Assembly (NCBI GenBank): GCA_016710165.1
Contig: JADJLJ010000001.1
Location: 1-64,000, forward strand
DNA from: Chitinophagaceae bacterium
GTDB taxonomy: Bacteria; Bacteroidota; Bacteroidia; Chitinophagales; Chitinophagaceae
Direction: 5' to 3'
Length of the DNA: 64,000 nt
Shown here: piece by piece, positions 23,316 to 31,631 of the stretch
How positions within the stretch are numbered: the first letter of the stretch is position 1
How the letters are laid out: each line of letters opens with the position of its first letter
Position numbers and translations under genes: made by a program
The notes under the pieces: model-generated
Databases searched by the model: none
The model's input: the letters and a program-made list of their open reading frames with translations, nothing else
Told to the model about the DNA's origin: nothing

Positions 23316-25749
23316 CCCGCTGAACAGCGCTCATGACAATGCCGATGGACATGATGATGAGACCCAGCCATACCAGGTTAATGTGCGGGAATATATATGC
23401 CTTAAGGGTTACATACTCAATGATCATATCCGATTCTTTGATACCGATCCTGGCTTTATTCTCGGTTACCCCTGCAAATTTCACGTACAGGTTTTGTGCA
23501 TACACGGTATCATCCACCTGGTTCAGTCCGTATTGGTCTATGTGCACCAGCGGCGAGGCCTTGTAATGCATGCTGTCTTTACTGATGAAGGTAATGTCGG
23601 CCATCAGGGCCAAGTCATCGGGTTTGAAATGATATTTTTCGTTATCCGGGTTTTTCACCACGCGGTTCAATATGAACATACCCTTGCTGTAAAAACCGGT
23701 ATCGCCTTCGGCCAGTTCAATTATTTTGAACTGTGCGGTGTCCTCCGGCAGGTTTTCTTTATTGATGGTATACGAGATGAAGGTGAATACATCCTTACCC
23801 AGGTAGCTCTTGGTATCAGGATTGCTGCTCATGTTGTTTCCCTTCATCAGGTATACGTCCGGGTTCAGCCTGAATTCTTCCACCACTTTTTTTGTGGCCT
23901 TGTCTTTGCGTTGAAAGAGCAGTTCATAAAAACGGCGGCCCTTTTCATTTCCCAAAGAATCTTTCAGGTAAGTAACTTCATAAGGTCCCATGGCGGCAGG
24001 CACCTGGCGGATGAGCGTAAGGTTTTCCGTGGGGTTATCCGTTTGTTTGGTCAGCGGGTCTTTGCCGGAGATCTGCAGGTTGATGCCATTGGCTGCACTG
24101 CTGCTGATCACTTCCTTGTTGCTTGATGAGAAGAGGATCCCTGCCAGCATCATGGCAAAACCAAGATGTGCCACTGATCCGCCGGCCGCTTTCAGTTTGC
24201 CGTTCAGCCCGCTCCAGATATACATGGCGTTGGCAACAAATGCATAAACGGATGCAAACAGCGCCACGTAGATAGCGCCTAAAAATCCGGCGCCCATTTT
24301 ATAGTATCCGATGGGATAAAATACGGCGAATAATGCAGTAATGACCGCTGCCAGCAAAGTAGGCAGGGCCAGCTTTTTAAGTACCTGCCCGGATTCTGTT
24401 TTCCTGTATTTGAAATATTGCCCGATGGCGCTCAGCAAACCAATGATGATGGCAACAAGGATGATCACTTTGTTGTAGGAGAATTCCACGTCTTCCGGCT
24501 GGGCAATGCTGGTGCCTAATATTTTATTGTAAACCGGTATGGATGTTTTGGCAATGATGAAGATGGCTGCCAGGAAGATGACCAGGGCGCCGATGAACAT
24601 CCAGAACTCCCTGGAGTTGGTGTTCTCTTCCTTTTTTTCCGAGGGTATTTTTTTCAGGTTCATGAAAAACAATACCAGGGATGGCACCGTGAATGCAACA
24701 ACAAAGAGCAGTATCATCACATTGATGGCCTGTCCTGCATCAGTAAATGCATGCACCGAAGTATCGCCCAGGATACCGGTTCTTGTTAAGAACGTGGAAT
24801 ACAGTACAAAAATAAAACTGAGGAATGCAAAAAGATAGCTTGCTTTCAGTGAATGGCCCGTGGCTTTGTATATGACCATCGTATGCAGCCCGGCAACCAG
24901 TATCATCCAGGGCACCAGCGATGCATTCTCCACCGGGTCCCATGCCCAGTAACCTCCGAAAGAAAGGGATTCATAGGCCCATTTTCCTCCCATCATGATC
25001 CCCACACCCAGCACACAGGCGCCGAACAATGCCCAGGGAAGGGCCGGTTTTACCCAGTCGCCATAGCGCTTGGACTGAATGCCTGCATAGGCAAATGCAA
25101 ACGGGATGATGGTAGCGGCAAATCCAAGGAACAGAACCGGTGGATGGATCACCATCCAGTAATTGCGGAGCAGCACGTTGAGGCCCACACCGTCTTTGAT
25201 GTAGGTTAAATAATCCGGCTGGCTGAAAATGGGCCCGGCGATCTCGTTCCTTGTTAAAATGAACGGGTTGCTTCCCAAACGGACATCGCCAACATATAAA
25301 CCCAGCAGCATCATCATTAAAAAGAACTGGGCTAAACTGATCACCGTCATCACCGGGGCTTCCCATTCCTTTATCCTGAACATGATGAAGAGCCCCAGTA
25401 TGCCGTGCCAGATGGCCCATAATAAAAAACTTCCTTCCTGTCCTTCCCAGATACAGGCCAGCAAATATTTTGATTCCAGTTCCGTGGATGCGTGCTTGTA
25501 TGCATACAGGTATTCGAAGAAATGGTTGGAGCAGATATAGAAGATGATGCCGAAGATGACCAGTATGGAAACCAGTTGCGTAAAAAAGCTCAGCCGGGCA
25601 AAACGGGTCCAGGACCTTTTTTCAACCAGGTCGGTCTTCCGGGAAGCGGTGAAATAAGCAATGGTGGAAATGATGGATGCAACGAATGCAAGCAGCACAA
25701 AAAATTGTCCGATCCGGCCGGGTAACAGGTGTTCGCCTTCAAACTCCAT
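23233..25749 (-). CDS. ccmF: Cytochrome c maturation haem lyase CcmF/CcsA-type
   Basis: 838-residue multi-helix membrane protein. The CcmF signature, including the tryptophan-rich haem-handling motif GGYWAWDPVENASLVPW, is present with FLTRTGILGDTSVHAFTD and the expected conserved His residues in membrane loops. A large periplasmic domain follows before a last pair of helices. It attaches haem to CXXCH apocytochromes at the periplasmic face, receiving haem from CcmE, which is encoded 95 bases upstream on the same strand. The size is somewhat larger than proteobacterial CcmF, as usual in Bacteroidota. The 3' end overlaps the convergent lipoprotein gene by 83 bases. Confidence 0.94.
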   Translation of the reverse strand: MEFEGEHLLPGRIGQFFVLLAFVASIISTIAYFTASRKTDLVEKRSWTRFARLSFFTQLVSILVIFGIIFYICSNHFFEYLYAYKHASTELESKYLLACIWEGQEGSFLLWAIWHGILGLFIMFRIKEWEAPVMTVISLAQFFLMMMLLGLYVGDVRLGSNPFILTRNEIAGPIFSQPDYLTYIKDGVGLNVLLRNYWMVIHPPVLFLGFAATIIPFAFAYAGIQSKRYGDWVKPALPWALFGACVLGVGIMMGGKWAYESLSFGGYWAWDPVENASLVPWMILVAGLHTMVIYKATGHSLKASYLFAFLSFIFVLYSTFLTRTGILGDTSVHAFTDAGQAINVMILLFVVAFTVPSLVLFFMNLKKIPSEKKEENTNSREFWMFIGALVIFLAAIFIIAKTSIPVYNKILGTSIAQPEDVEFSYNKVIILVAIIIGLLSAIGQYFKYRKTESGQVLKKLALPTLLAAVITALFAVFYPIGYYKMGAGFLGAIYVALFASVYAFVANAMYIWSGLNGKLKAAGGSVAHLGFAMMLAGILFSSSNKEVISSSAANGINLQISGKDPLTKQTDNPTENLTLIRQVPAAMGPYEVTYLKDSLGNEKGRRFYELLFQRKDKATKKVVEEFRLNPDVYLMKGNNMSSNPDTKSYLGKDVFTFISYTINKENLPEDTAQFKIIELAEGDTGFYSKGMFILNRVVKNPDNEKYHFKPDDLALMADITFISKDSMHYKASPLVHIDQYGLNQVDDTVYAQNLYVKFAGVTENKARIGIKESDMIIEYVTLKAYIFPHINLVWLGLIIMSIGIVMSAVQRAKLSPFYGALALIASAAGLFYMFLLAN

Positions 25750-25844
25750 TGGGGATAATTAAAAATTAAGAATTAAAAATGTGTGTCTTGTGGTGCAGTG
25801 TATGTTCATGATCCTGGTTCGGGGGAATTAATAATTTTTAATTC

Positions 25845-26261
25845 TTAATTCTTACTCCCTGCATTGATCGTCTTCTCCAGCTGCTTTTTATCATCCTTGT
25901 ACTTGCTCGGGCATTTCAGTAAAATATCATTGCATTCAAAATGATCGGCCTGCATTTTTCCTTTCATCACGATGCGTTCGCTCTTTTCCAGGTCGGTGGG
26001 TTTGCTGTTGCGGAAGATCACTTTTGTCTTTCCCCCCAGGCTATCCACTGCATAAAAGGAAAGGTAGTTGGGGTTGTTCAGCGGGTCGTATTCAATGGGT
26101 TGGGTATTGTCGACCCTGGCAATGAGATGAACGTATTTGCCCTGCTTCTCTTTTGCAGAATTAATGGTATCGTACGTGGAGAAATCACCTGCTGAAAAAA
26201 TGATGAGGGTAACGATGAGGGCGGCAATGGCTACCAGGATTATGATATGTGTTCTTTTCAT
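25845..26261 (-). CDS. ccmE: Haem chaperone CcmE, CXXXY type
   Basis: 138 residues: an N-terminal membrane anchor (IIILVAIAALIVTLIIFSAG), then the OB-fold haem-chaperone domain. The haem attachment site reads ILLKCPSKYKDD, that is Cys117-X3-Tyr121 in place of the His-X3-Tyr of proteobacterial CcmE. It carries haem to CcmF, encoded just downstream. A TATCTTTG promoter element sits 17 bases upstream. The CXXXY form is known for a subset of CcmE proteins; a second Cys (Cys110) lies close by. Confidence 0.92.
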   Translation of the reverse strand: MKRTHIIILVAIAALIVTLIIFSAGDFSTYDTINSAKEKQGKYVHLIARVDNTQPIEYDPLNNPNYLSFYAVDSLGGKTKVIFRNSKPTDLEKSERIVMKGKMQADHFECNDILLKCPSKYKDDKKQLEKTINAGSKN

Positions 26262-26277
26262 AGCTATTTATTGCCCG

Positions 26278-26285
26278 CAAAGATA
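26278..26285 (-). promoter_or_regulatory. Candidate -7 element TATCTTTG for ccmE
   Basis: CAAAGATA on the plus strand; a TAnnTTTG match 17 bases before the ccmE start codon. Confidence 0.55.
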
Positions 26286-26360
26286 AACCAATCGGGCATT
26301 TTTCTTTTCAATTTGTTTTATTATTTAAATGGGGCGTATTTTACACCTAAATCATATTTT

Positions 26361-26891
26361 TTGTTCTTAAAACGGTTATACAACGAGTGGCGTTCCCTGT
26401 TCTGGGCCCTGTTGCTTTTCATGGCCGCCCAGCTCTTTTTCATGGCCAAAGGAATTGAAAATATACCTTTCTTCCTGTACCATATGTATGGACAGGTTCA
26501 CCCCCGGAAAGATTCAACCGCCGTGTACCTGGTAAAAACAAAGGAGGGTTATTTCAACCATAAAGAACTCAGCAGCCGCGAACAGGAAATGCTGCTGAAC
26601 CCGGTCATTTATTATGCCAATTTAAAGAAAGACGGCGATGGGACCGTTGAAACTGCAGAAAACAGGTTTGGAAGCGTTGCCGGTGCACAAACCATGGCTT
26701 ACCTGCAAAAGCAATTGGGTAACGACAGCCTTTCACTTACCCGGTTTCCCGGATGGTGGGGCAACTATTTCAGGCTGGTTTCGAAAGATGCCTTCGATTC
26801 CGTATCTGTTGTGAGATCCTATGTGTATTCAAAAGCACCTTACCATAAAGCCGCAGCCGATTCCCTTTTCTTTACCGTAAAACTGAGATAA
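26361..26891 (+). CDS. Membrane-anchored hypothetical protein
   Basis: About 176 residues from the TTG at 26361 (FLKRLYNEWRSLFWALLLFM). One N-terminal membrane helix is followed by an extracytoplasmic domain (RKDSTAVYLVKTKEGYFNHK; SLTRFPGWWGNYFRLVSKDA). The frame is open to an ATG at 26247, but that start would overlap ccmE head-on and adds a poorly coding stretch, so the later TTG is preferred with moderate confidence. It precedes the multi-helix protein by 36 bases and probably works with it. The family is unknown. Confidence 0.65.
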   Translation: MFLKRLYNEWRSLFWALLLFMAAQLFFMAKGIENIPFFLYHMYGQVHPRKDSTAVYLVKTKEGYFNHKELSSREQEMLLNPVIYYANLKKDGDGTVETAENRFGSVAGAQTMAYLQKQLGNDSLSLTRFPGWWGNYFRLVSKDAFDSVSVVRSYVYSKAPYHKAAADSLFFTVKLR

Positions 26892-26927
26892 CTGCAACCC
26901 GCATCCACATATTATCCAAGGGAATTG

Positions 26928-27728
26928 ATGGCCCGGGTTGTTTTCGGCTGGCTGTTCGCAGTGCTGGTCTATTTCTTTTTCAATAACAGCCTGCTGTCAC
27001 AGCTGCAGCAGCCCGTGTTGGTATATCCCGGCAGTGATAATACGTTCTGGTTGCTGCACATCCTTGATGTGCCGCAATTCCTGCTGTATCATTATACCGC
27101 AGCGCTTGCTTTTGATATTTTACTTACATGCTCATGCATCATCTGTGTCGTTCTTCCGCAGCAGCGCCTGTTTACCTGGATAAGCATTATTGGTGTCTGG
27201 ATATTGTATGTTGCTTACTGCTCTGCCGCCGGCAAACATTATGCACAGATCGGGTACCTGCTGGCGCCCATTCCTTTCCTGGCGCTGCGAGCACAGAAAT
27301 TTGACCTGCTTTGGAACCTGTTCCGTTACTGGGTTTGTTTCTTATACGTTTCTGCCGGTCTGTACAAGCTATATTACGGCGGGTTTGGCTATGAACAGAA
27401 TATGAGCCATATACTGGTGCAGGAAAATGCCGAATGGTTTATTTTTAACAAGATGGGCCTGCAGCATACGGTCATCGATTGGTTGATACAGCATCCCGGC
27501 TTTTCGCAGTGGTTATACCGGGGAGCGGTACTTACAGACCTGGCGCTGATCACCGGGTTTTTTACCAGGCGGTTCGACAAATGGCTGCTGGCAGGCCTGC
27601 TTGCCTTTCATCTGGGAAATTTATTTTTACTGCACATCAGCTTTGTGGAGCAGTCGCTTATCTTTGCACCGTTTTTGCCCTGGCAGCAATGGGCAGAGCG
27701 GTTACAAATAAATAACAGTGATGACTGA
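26928..27728 (+). CDS. Multi-helix membrane protein, HTTM-like
   Basis: 266 residues with six or seven hydrophobic segments (FGWLFAVLVYFFFN; HYTAALAFDILLTCSCIICV; YWVCFLYVSAGLYKLYYGG; LAGLLAFHLGNLFLLHISFV). The general pattern, including paired helices with an FLYVSAGLYKL segment and a late HLG motif, resembles the HTTM domain of vitamin-K-dependent-carboxylase-like proteins, but the match is only by appearance. Its 3' end overlaps the next gene by 8 bases, placing it in the operon that continues to 30639. Confidence 0.7.
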   Translation: MARVVFGWLFAVLVYFFFNNSLLSQLQQPVLVYPGSDNTFWLLHILDVPQFLLYHYTAALAFDILLTCSCIICVVLPQQRLFTWISIIGVWILYVAYCSAAGKHYAQIGYLLAPIPFLALRAQKFDLLWNLFRYWVCFLYVSAGLYKLYYGGFGYEQNMSHILVQENAEWFIFNKMGLQHTVIDWLIQHPGFSQWLYRGAVLTDLALITGFFTRRFDKWLLAGLLAFHLGNLFLLHISFVEQSLIFAPFLPWQQWAERLQINNSDD

Positions 27729-28767
27729 TCTTTCGAATTTTGATCCCAACTCGGTTGGCAATCCCAACAACAACATTTTTGGTTTACCCTTTTCTGAAGA
27801 GGATGCAAGGCTGGTGATCGTTCCCGTACCCTGGGAGGTAACGGTTAGCTACAATGCCGGTACAGCAAGGGCCCCCGAGCACATTTTTAAATCGAGCCTG
27901 CAGGTTGACCTGTACGATCCGGAAGTAAAGGACGGGTGGAAGCAGGGTTTTTACATGCGGCCCTGCGATAAAAAAGTGCTGATGAAAAGTGATTACCTGC
28001 GCAAGGAAGCGGAACTGTACATCAATTATATAGCACAGGGCGAGATCGTGGCCGATAATAAATTCATGTGCAAGTCGCAGAAGGAAATAAATGAAGGAAG
28101 CCTGTTCTTAAATAACTGGGTGTTTGAGCAAACGAAAGGATTGCTGGACAAAGGAAAACTGGTTGGCCTGCTGGGAGGCGATCACAGCACCCCATTTGGT
28201 TTTTTTAAAGCCATTGCGGAAACGCAGGGCGATTTCGGCATATTGCAGATCGATGCGCACTGCGACCTGCGGAAAGGATATGAAGGGTTCAAATATTCAC
28301 ATGCGTCCATCATGTACAATGCACTGGAAGAGATCCCGCAGCTTAAAAAGCTGGTGCAGGTTGGTATACGGGATTATTGCGGCGAAGAAGTGGATTATAT
28401 TGCAGCAAGCAACGGCCGGGTGGTTACGTATTTCGACAAGGACATAAAAGAACGCCAGTATGAGGGACAGTACTGGAAGCAGGTTGCTGCTGAAATAATT
28501 GACCAGCTTCCCGAAAAAGTGTTCATCAGTTTTGATATCGACGGGCTGGATCCAAAACTTTGTCCGCATACCGGAACCCCCGTGCAGGGAGGCTTTGAGG
28601 CCGAACAGGTTTTTTATCTCTTTAAAAAATTAATGCAAAGCGGGCGCAGGATCATCGGCTTCGACCTGAATGAAGTGGGTGTAAGCCAGGATGAGTGGGA
28701 TGAGAATGTGGGGGCAAGGTGTTTGTTCCGGTTGTGCAACCTCCTGATCGCTTCAAACCCTGCCTGA
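27721..28767 (+). CDS. Arginase/agmatinase/formiminoglutamase family hydrolase
   Basis: 348 residues of the ureohydrolase fold. The binuclear manganese ligands are visible in GGDHSTPFG, QIDAHCDLR and SFDIDGLDPKLCPHTGTP. Members cleave guanidino or formimino groups from arginine, agmatine or related substrates in the cytosol. The substrate is not certain; the family resembles agmatinases. The start ATG lies inside the end of the upstream membrane gene and the stop overlaps the next start (TGATG), so translation is coupled in the operon. Length and motifs are complete. Confidence 0.92.
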   Translation: MTDLSNFDPNSVGNPNNNIFGLPFSEEDARLVIVPVPWEVTVSYNAGTARAPEHIFKSSLQVDLYDPEVKDGWKQGFYMRPCDKKVLMKSDYLRKEAELYINYIAQGEIVADNKFMCKSQKEINEGSLFLNNWVFEQTKGLLDKGKLVGLLGGDHSTPFGFFKAIAETQGDFGILQIDAHCDLRKGYEGFKYSHASIMYNALEEIPQLKKLVQVGIRDYCGEEVDYIAASNGRVVTYFDKDIKERQYEGQYWKQVAAEIIDQLPEKVFISFDIDGLDPKLCPHTGTPVQGGFEAEQVFYLFKKLMQSGRRIIGFDLNEVGVSQDEWDENVGARCLFRLCNLLIASNPA

Positions 28768-29324
28768 TGCAGTATAGTTTTATCCTGCAAGACAATACGA
28801 AGAAGGCGTACCGCCTGTTTGCCTGGTTCCTTTTCTTTTTTCATATCGTGGCTGCCGGTGTCATCGGGTTGAGTACCGGTGACAAGCAAACGAAAACAGG
28901 ATTATATATCTTTTTTGGGTTACTGACCGCCGCTGCTATCATTTATTCTGTTCTCCGTAAACAAAAAAATGCATTGGATGTATTTAGTGTGATCATGGCA
29001 TTGCTGTGTATTGTTTTTTGGCTACGGTATGGAGGCGTGGCTGCCGCCATTATTTTTGCTGCTGTCTTTTTATTCGTACTGCTGGTGCAGCAAAAAAAAA
29101 CCATGGTGGTCATATCCACAGAAGGCGTGATGTTGAAACGGGTATTCCGGGAAACAAAATATCCCTGGCAGAAACTCGATCATGTTATTTTAAAAGACGG
29201 GCTGCTTACCATTGACCTTGCCTCAAACAGGATGATACAGGCTGAACTGGCGGAAGAGAATAAAGCGGTTGATGAAACGGAGTTCAACAGGTTTTGCAAA
29301 CAGCATCTGCAAAACAACACCTAA
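28767..29324 (+). CDS. Membrane protein with C-terminal PH-like domain
   Basis: 185 residues from MQYSFILQDNTKKAYRLFAW. Four hydrophobic segments (FFHIVAAGVIGLSTG; IFFGLLTAAAIIYSVL; VFSVIMALLCIVFWL; AAAIIFAAVFLFVLLV) precede a cytosolic domain (VVISTEGVMLKRVFRETKYP; WQKLDHVILKDGLLTIDLAS) with the strand pattern of bacterial PH-like domains. Start and stop are tightly packed between the ureohydrolase and the radical SAM gene. The longer frame from 28719 is a shadow of the upstream gene. The function is unknown. Confidence 0.75.
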   Translation: MQYSFILQDNTKKAYRLFAWFLFFFHIVAAGVIGLSTGDKQTKTGLYIFFGLLTAAAIIYSVLRKQKNALDVFSVIMALLCIVFWLRYGGVAAAIIFAAVFLFVLLVQQKKTMVVISTEGVMLKRVFRETKYPWQKLDHVILKDGLLTIDLASNRMIQAELAEENKAVDETEFNRFCKQHLQNNT

Positions 29325-29343
29325 CTTGCAACAGCTTAAGAAC

Positions 29344-30639
29344 ATGCTAACACAAAGCCCTTATATATTATACTCCGACGGTAACGGAAATATTTTTGAA
29401 GACAGATCGCTGTACGTTACGGGCCGCAGCGGCTGGGATGCTTTGCCGGTACCAACGGATGAATGGATCGAATTGCCGGGCGGCGGGAATTTATATGAAT
29501 TGCCCGGCCGCAAAGGGATCGGGATCGATGTGCGGACAGGGGAGATGCGGCTTTGTGAAAAGGGCTGGGCAGTGGCAGCCTTTATTCCGCCGGCACATAC
29601 AGGCTTGTACATGTCGGCATACGAAACAGAAAAAGATGCACCCACGCTGCCGTTGTTCTGTTATACTGCTGCCGGCTGGCTGGATGAAAAGATATATGTT
29701 CCGGCTGTGCGTATTGAACAGGACGTACGGCAGGAAGCCGCTGGCTACGACGATGCATTGATCGAAGCGGGCGCACAGCATTTATTAAATGCATACCCGC
29801 ACAACCGGCTGGTAAAACATTTGATGGAGAACTGCTGCATGACCTATACCTGTCCTGCTGCAAGGAACCTGGCCATCGGCAGGTGGGAGTGCCCGGTACC
29901 TGTTTCTCCTGCATGCAACGCAAACTGCATCGGCTGTATCTCCTTTCAGCCCGAAGAAGAAACGATATTCAGTACACAGGACCGGTTAACGTTCAAACCC
30001 ACTGCCGAAGAGATCGTTGAATTTACCGTGCCGCACCTGGAGACGGCGCCCTTTCCCATCATCAGTTTTGGCCAGGGCTGTGAAGGAGAACCGATATTGA
30101 TGTGGGAGACCATCCGGGATGCCATCATTGAAATACGAAAGCATACAAAGAAAGGAAGCATCAATATAAATACGAACGGCAGCAGGCCCGATGCAGTAAA
30201 AGAATTATGTGAAGCGGGATTGAACAGCATACGGGTAAGCACCAATTCGGCCAGGGAAAAAATCTATACGCCTTATTACCGCCCCAATAACTATACATTT
30301 AATGATCTTATTGAAAGTCTGAAAGTGGTACGCAGTTATGGCGGGTGGACGAGCATCAACTATTTTGTCTTCCCCGGCATGACGGACAGCATCGAAGAAT
30401 ACGAAGCGTTAAGAAAACTGATCAAAGAAACGGATCTCTGCATGATACAGTGGCGCAATTTCAATATTGACCCCGACTGGTATCTCGGGAAGACCGGCGT
30501 TACCGAAACAGGGGAGTGTATGGGAGTTAAACAGATGATGGAACTGATCCGGGAAGAATTCCCCGGTTTAAAATACGGTTACTTCAACCCTTCGATGGAA
30601 AGGATCAAAGGGAATTTTGAAGTTGATTATGCACATTGA
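29344..30639 (+). CDS. Radical SAM protein with N-terminal accessory domain
   Basis: 431 residues. About 180 N-terminal residues (ILYSDGNGNIFEDRSLYVTG; GKGIGIDVRTGEMRLCEKG-like region) precede a radical SAM core with CNANCIGC (Cys191, Cys195, Cys198, CX3CX2C), SFGQGCEGEPILMWETIRDA and ININTNGSRPDAVKELCEAG. It binds a [4Fe-4S] cluster and S-adenosylmethionine; the reaction is unknown. It has no SPASM-type Cys cluster at the C-terminus. It is the last gene of the operon from 26361, next to a ureohydrolase, but I see no candidate peptide substrate. The ATG at 29344 was chosen because the longer frame overlaps the upstream gene. Confidence 0.9.
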   Translation: MLTQSPYILYSDGNGNIFEDRSLYVTGRSGWDALPVPTDEWIELPGGGNLYELPGRKGIGIDVRTGEMRLCEKGWAVAAFIPPAHTGLYMSAYETEKDAPTLPLFCYTAAGWLDEKIYVPAVRIEQDVRQEAAGYDDALIEAGAQHLLNAYPHNRLVKHLMENCCMTYTCPAARNLAIGRWECPVPVSPACNANCIGCISFQPEEETIFSTQDRLTFKPTAEEIVEFTVPHLETAPFPIISFGQGCEGEPILMWETIRDAIIEIRKHTKKGSININTNGSRPDAVKELCEAGLNSIRVSTNSAREKIYTPYYRPNNYTFNDLIESLKVVRSYGGWTSINYFVFPGMTDSIEEYEALRKLIKETDLCMIQWRNFNIDPDWYLGKTGVTETGECMGVKQMMELIREEFPGLKYGYFNPSMERIKGNFEVDYAH

Positions 30640-30640
30640 T

Positions 30641-30820
30641 CTAATACCTCAGGAACAATTTCATATAAATGGTATAATCATTCATGGATTGCCATTCGGA
30701 ACTTGCCTTTGATTTAAAAATATATTCACCTCTTTCCGTTCCTGCAAATGAAAAATAACAGCTGCTGCCTGTTTTACTGCGGCAGTTAAGTACTTCAAAA
30801 CTTACAAAGATCTCATTCTC
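30641..30820 (-). pseudogene. Frame-displaced C-terminal part of carboxypeptidase-regulatory protein
   Basis: Reading from about 30820 down to the TAG at 30641-30643, the -1 frame encodes ENEIFVSFEVLNCRSKTGSS then CYFSFAGTERGEYIFKSKAS and a plausible end, MKLFLRY. ENExFVSxE is the usual continuation of this protein family. It is thus the natural end of the gene listed at 30802-31503, displaced by one base. Confidence 0.75.
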
Positions 30821-31503
30821 GTGAATGTGAGATCCCTGTTGCGGAGGTCAAACTCCGGGGCTTTATCATCGAGGGTAAGTTTATGGATGGTGGTGGCAAT
30901 GGAATCTTCGAAGATCTCTTCACCGGGTAACCCATTCTCTACGCTTCGTATATGAAGGCGTATCAGGCAGGTGTCGCACAGGTTATTCACTTTGAAACGG
31001 ATCTTATCGATCTTGTATTCTTCATAGGGCAGGTTAAAGATCCGCCCGATCTCACCCCCGGGATTCCCGCTGTTCCAGCTCCGGATATAACCCACCGATT
31101 CCAGCCTGGAACCCTGCACATCCTGTGTACTGAATGCTTTTACGGTAACGTTCTGCAGGGTCTTTGTTTTTTCTTTTAAAACAAATTCTGTTCTGTTCAT
31201 GGCGGCCGGTAAAGGCAGTCTCAGTGTTTCAAAACCCACCATCGAGATCAAAAGGGTATCGTCTTTTCTGAGGGCGGGTACAGCCAGGGTGAAATTCCCG
31301 GAACGGTCTGATGAACTTCTTTGCTGTTGCCTGGCCAGTTCAATAGTTGCAAAAGCAGCAGGCCTGTTATCTTTCTCATAAACAACCCGGCCTTTAATAA
31401 CACCCGGTTGCGATTGAACAGGGGAGCTGATGAAAGCAAGGCAAATGATGAGGATTAAAAAAAATACAGGAAAGCTTTTCCGGCAACACTTCATGATGGA
31501 CAA
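30802..31503 (-). CDS. Carboxypeptidase-regulatory-domain secreted protein, frameshifted
   Basis: 233 residues to the early stop. A signal peptide is followed by a CarboxypepD_reg-like beta-sandwich (VIKGRVVYEKDNRPAAFATI; SDRSGNFTLAVPA; LISMVGFETLRLPLP), then a linker and a second beta domain (KIDKIRFKVNNLCDTCLIRL). The frame ends abruptly at RDLTFTRMRSL, while the next frame continues with the expected end (see the fragment entry), so one base appears missing at about 30821-30835. Such proteins are typically outer-membrane or secreted. It is convergent to the radical SAM gene. Confidence 0.8.
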   Translation of the reverse strand: MSIMKCCRKSFPVFFLILIICLAFISSPVQSQPGVIKGRVVYEKDNRPAAFATIELARQQQRSSSDRSGNFTLAVPALRKDDTLLISMVGFETLRLPLPAAMNRTEFVLKEKTKTLQNVTVKAFSTQDVQGSRLESVGYIRSWNSGNPGGEIGRIFNLPYEEYKIDKIRFKVNNLCDTCLIRLHIRSVENGLPGEEIFEDSIATTIHKLTLDDKAPEFDLRNRDLTFTRMRSL

Positions 31504-31631
31504 CGGGTTAAATTTCTTTTGTACGAGAGTGCAATGCTAACTTAAAAAAAAATATATTCCGTCCATAACTGTTTAAAAAGGATGAGTGGTATTATTTTTT
31601 TCAGTTATCAGAATGCATTTCAAAAATATTT

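Noticed and set aside
23383..24126. 247-codon frame opposite ccmF
   Set aside because: It is antisense to a fully conserved gene, with no signal of its own.
26247..26360. N-terminal extension of the membrane protein at 26361
   Set aside because: It would overlap the ccmE start head-on and runs across the ccmE promoter; the sequence is AT-rich and unlike coding sequence.
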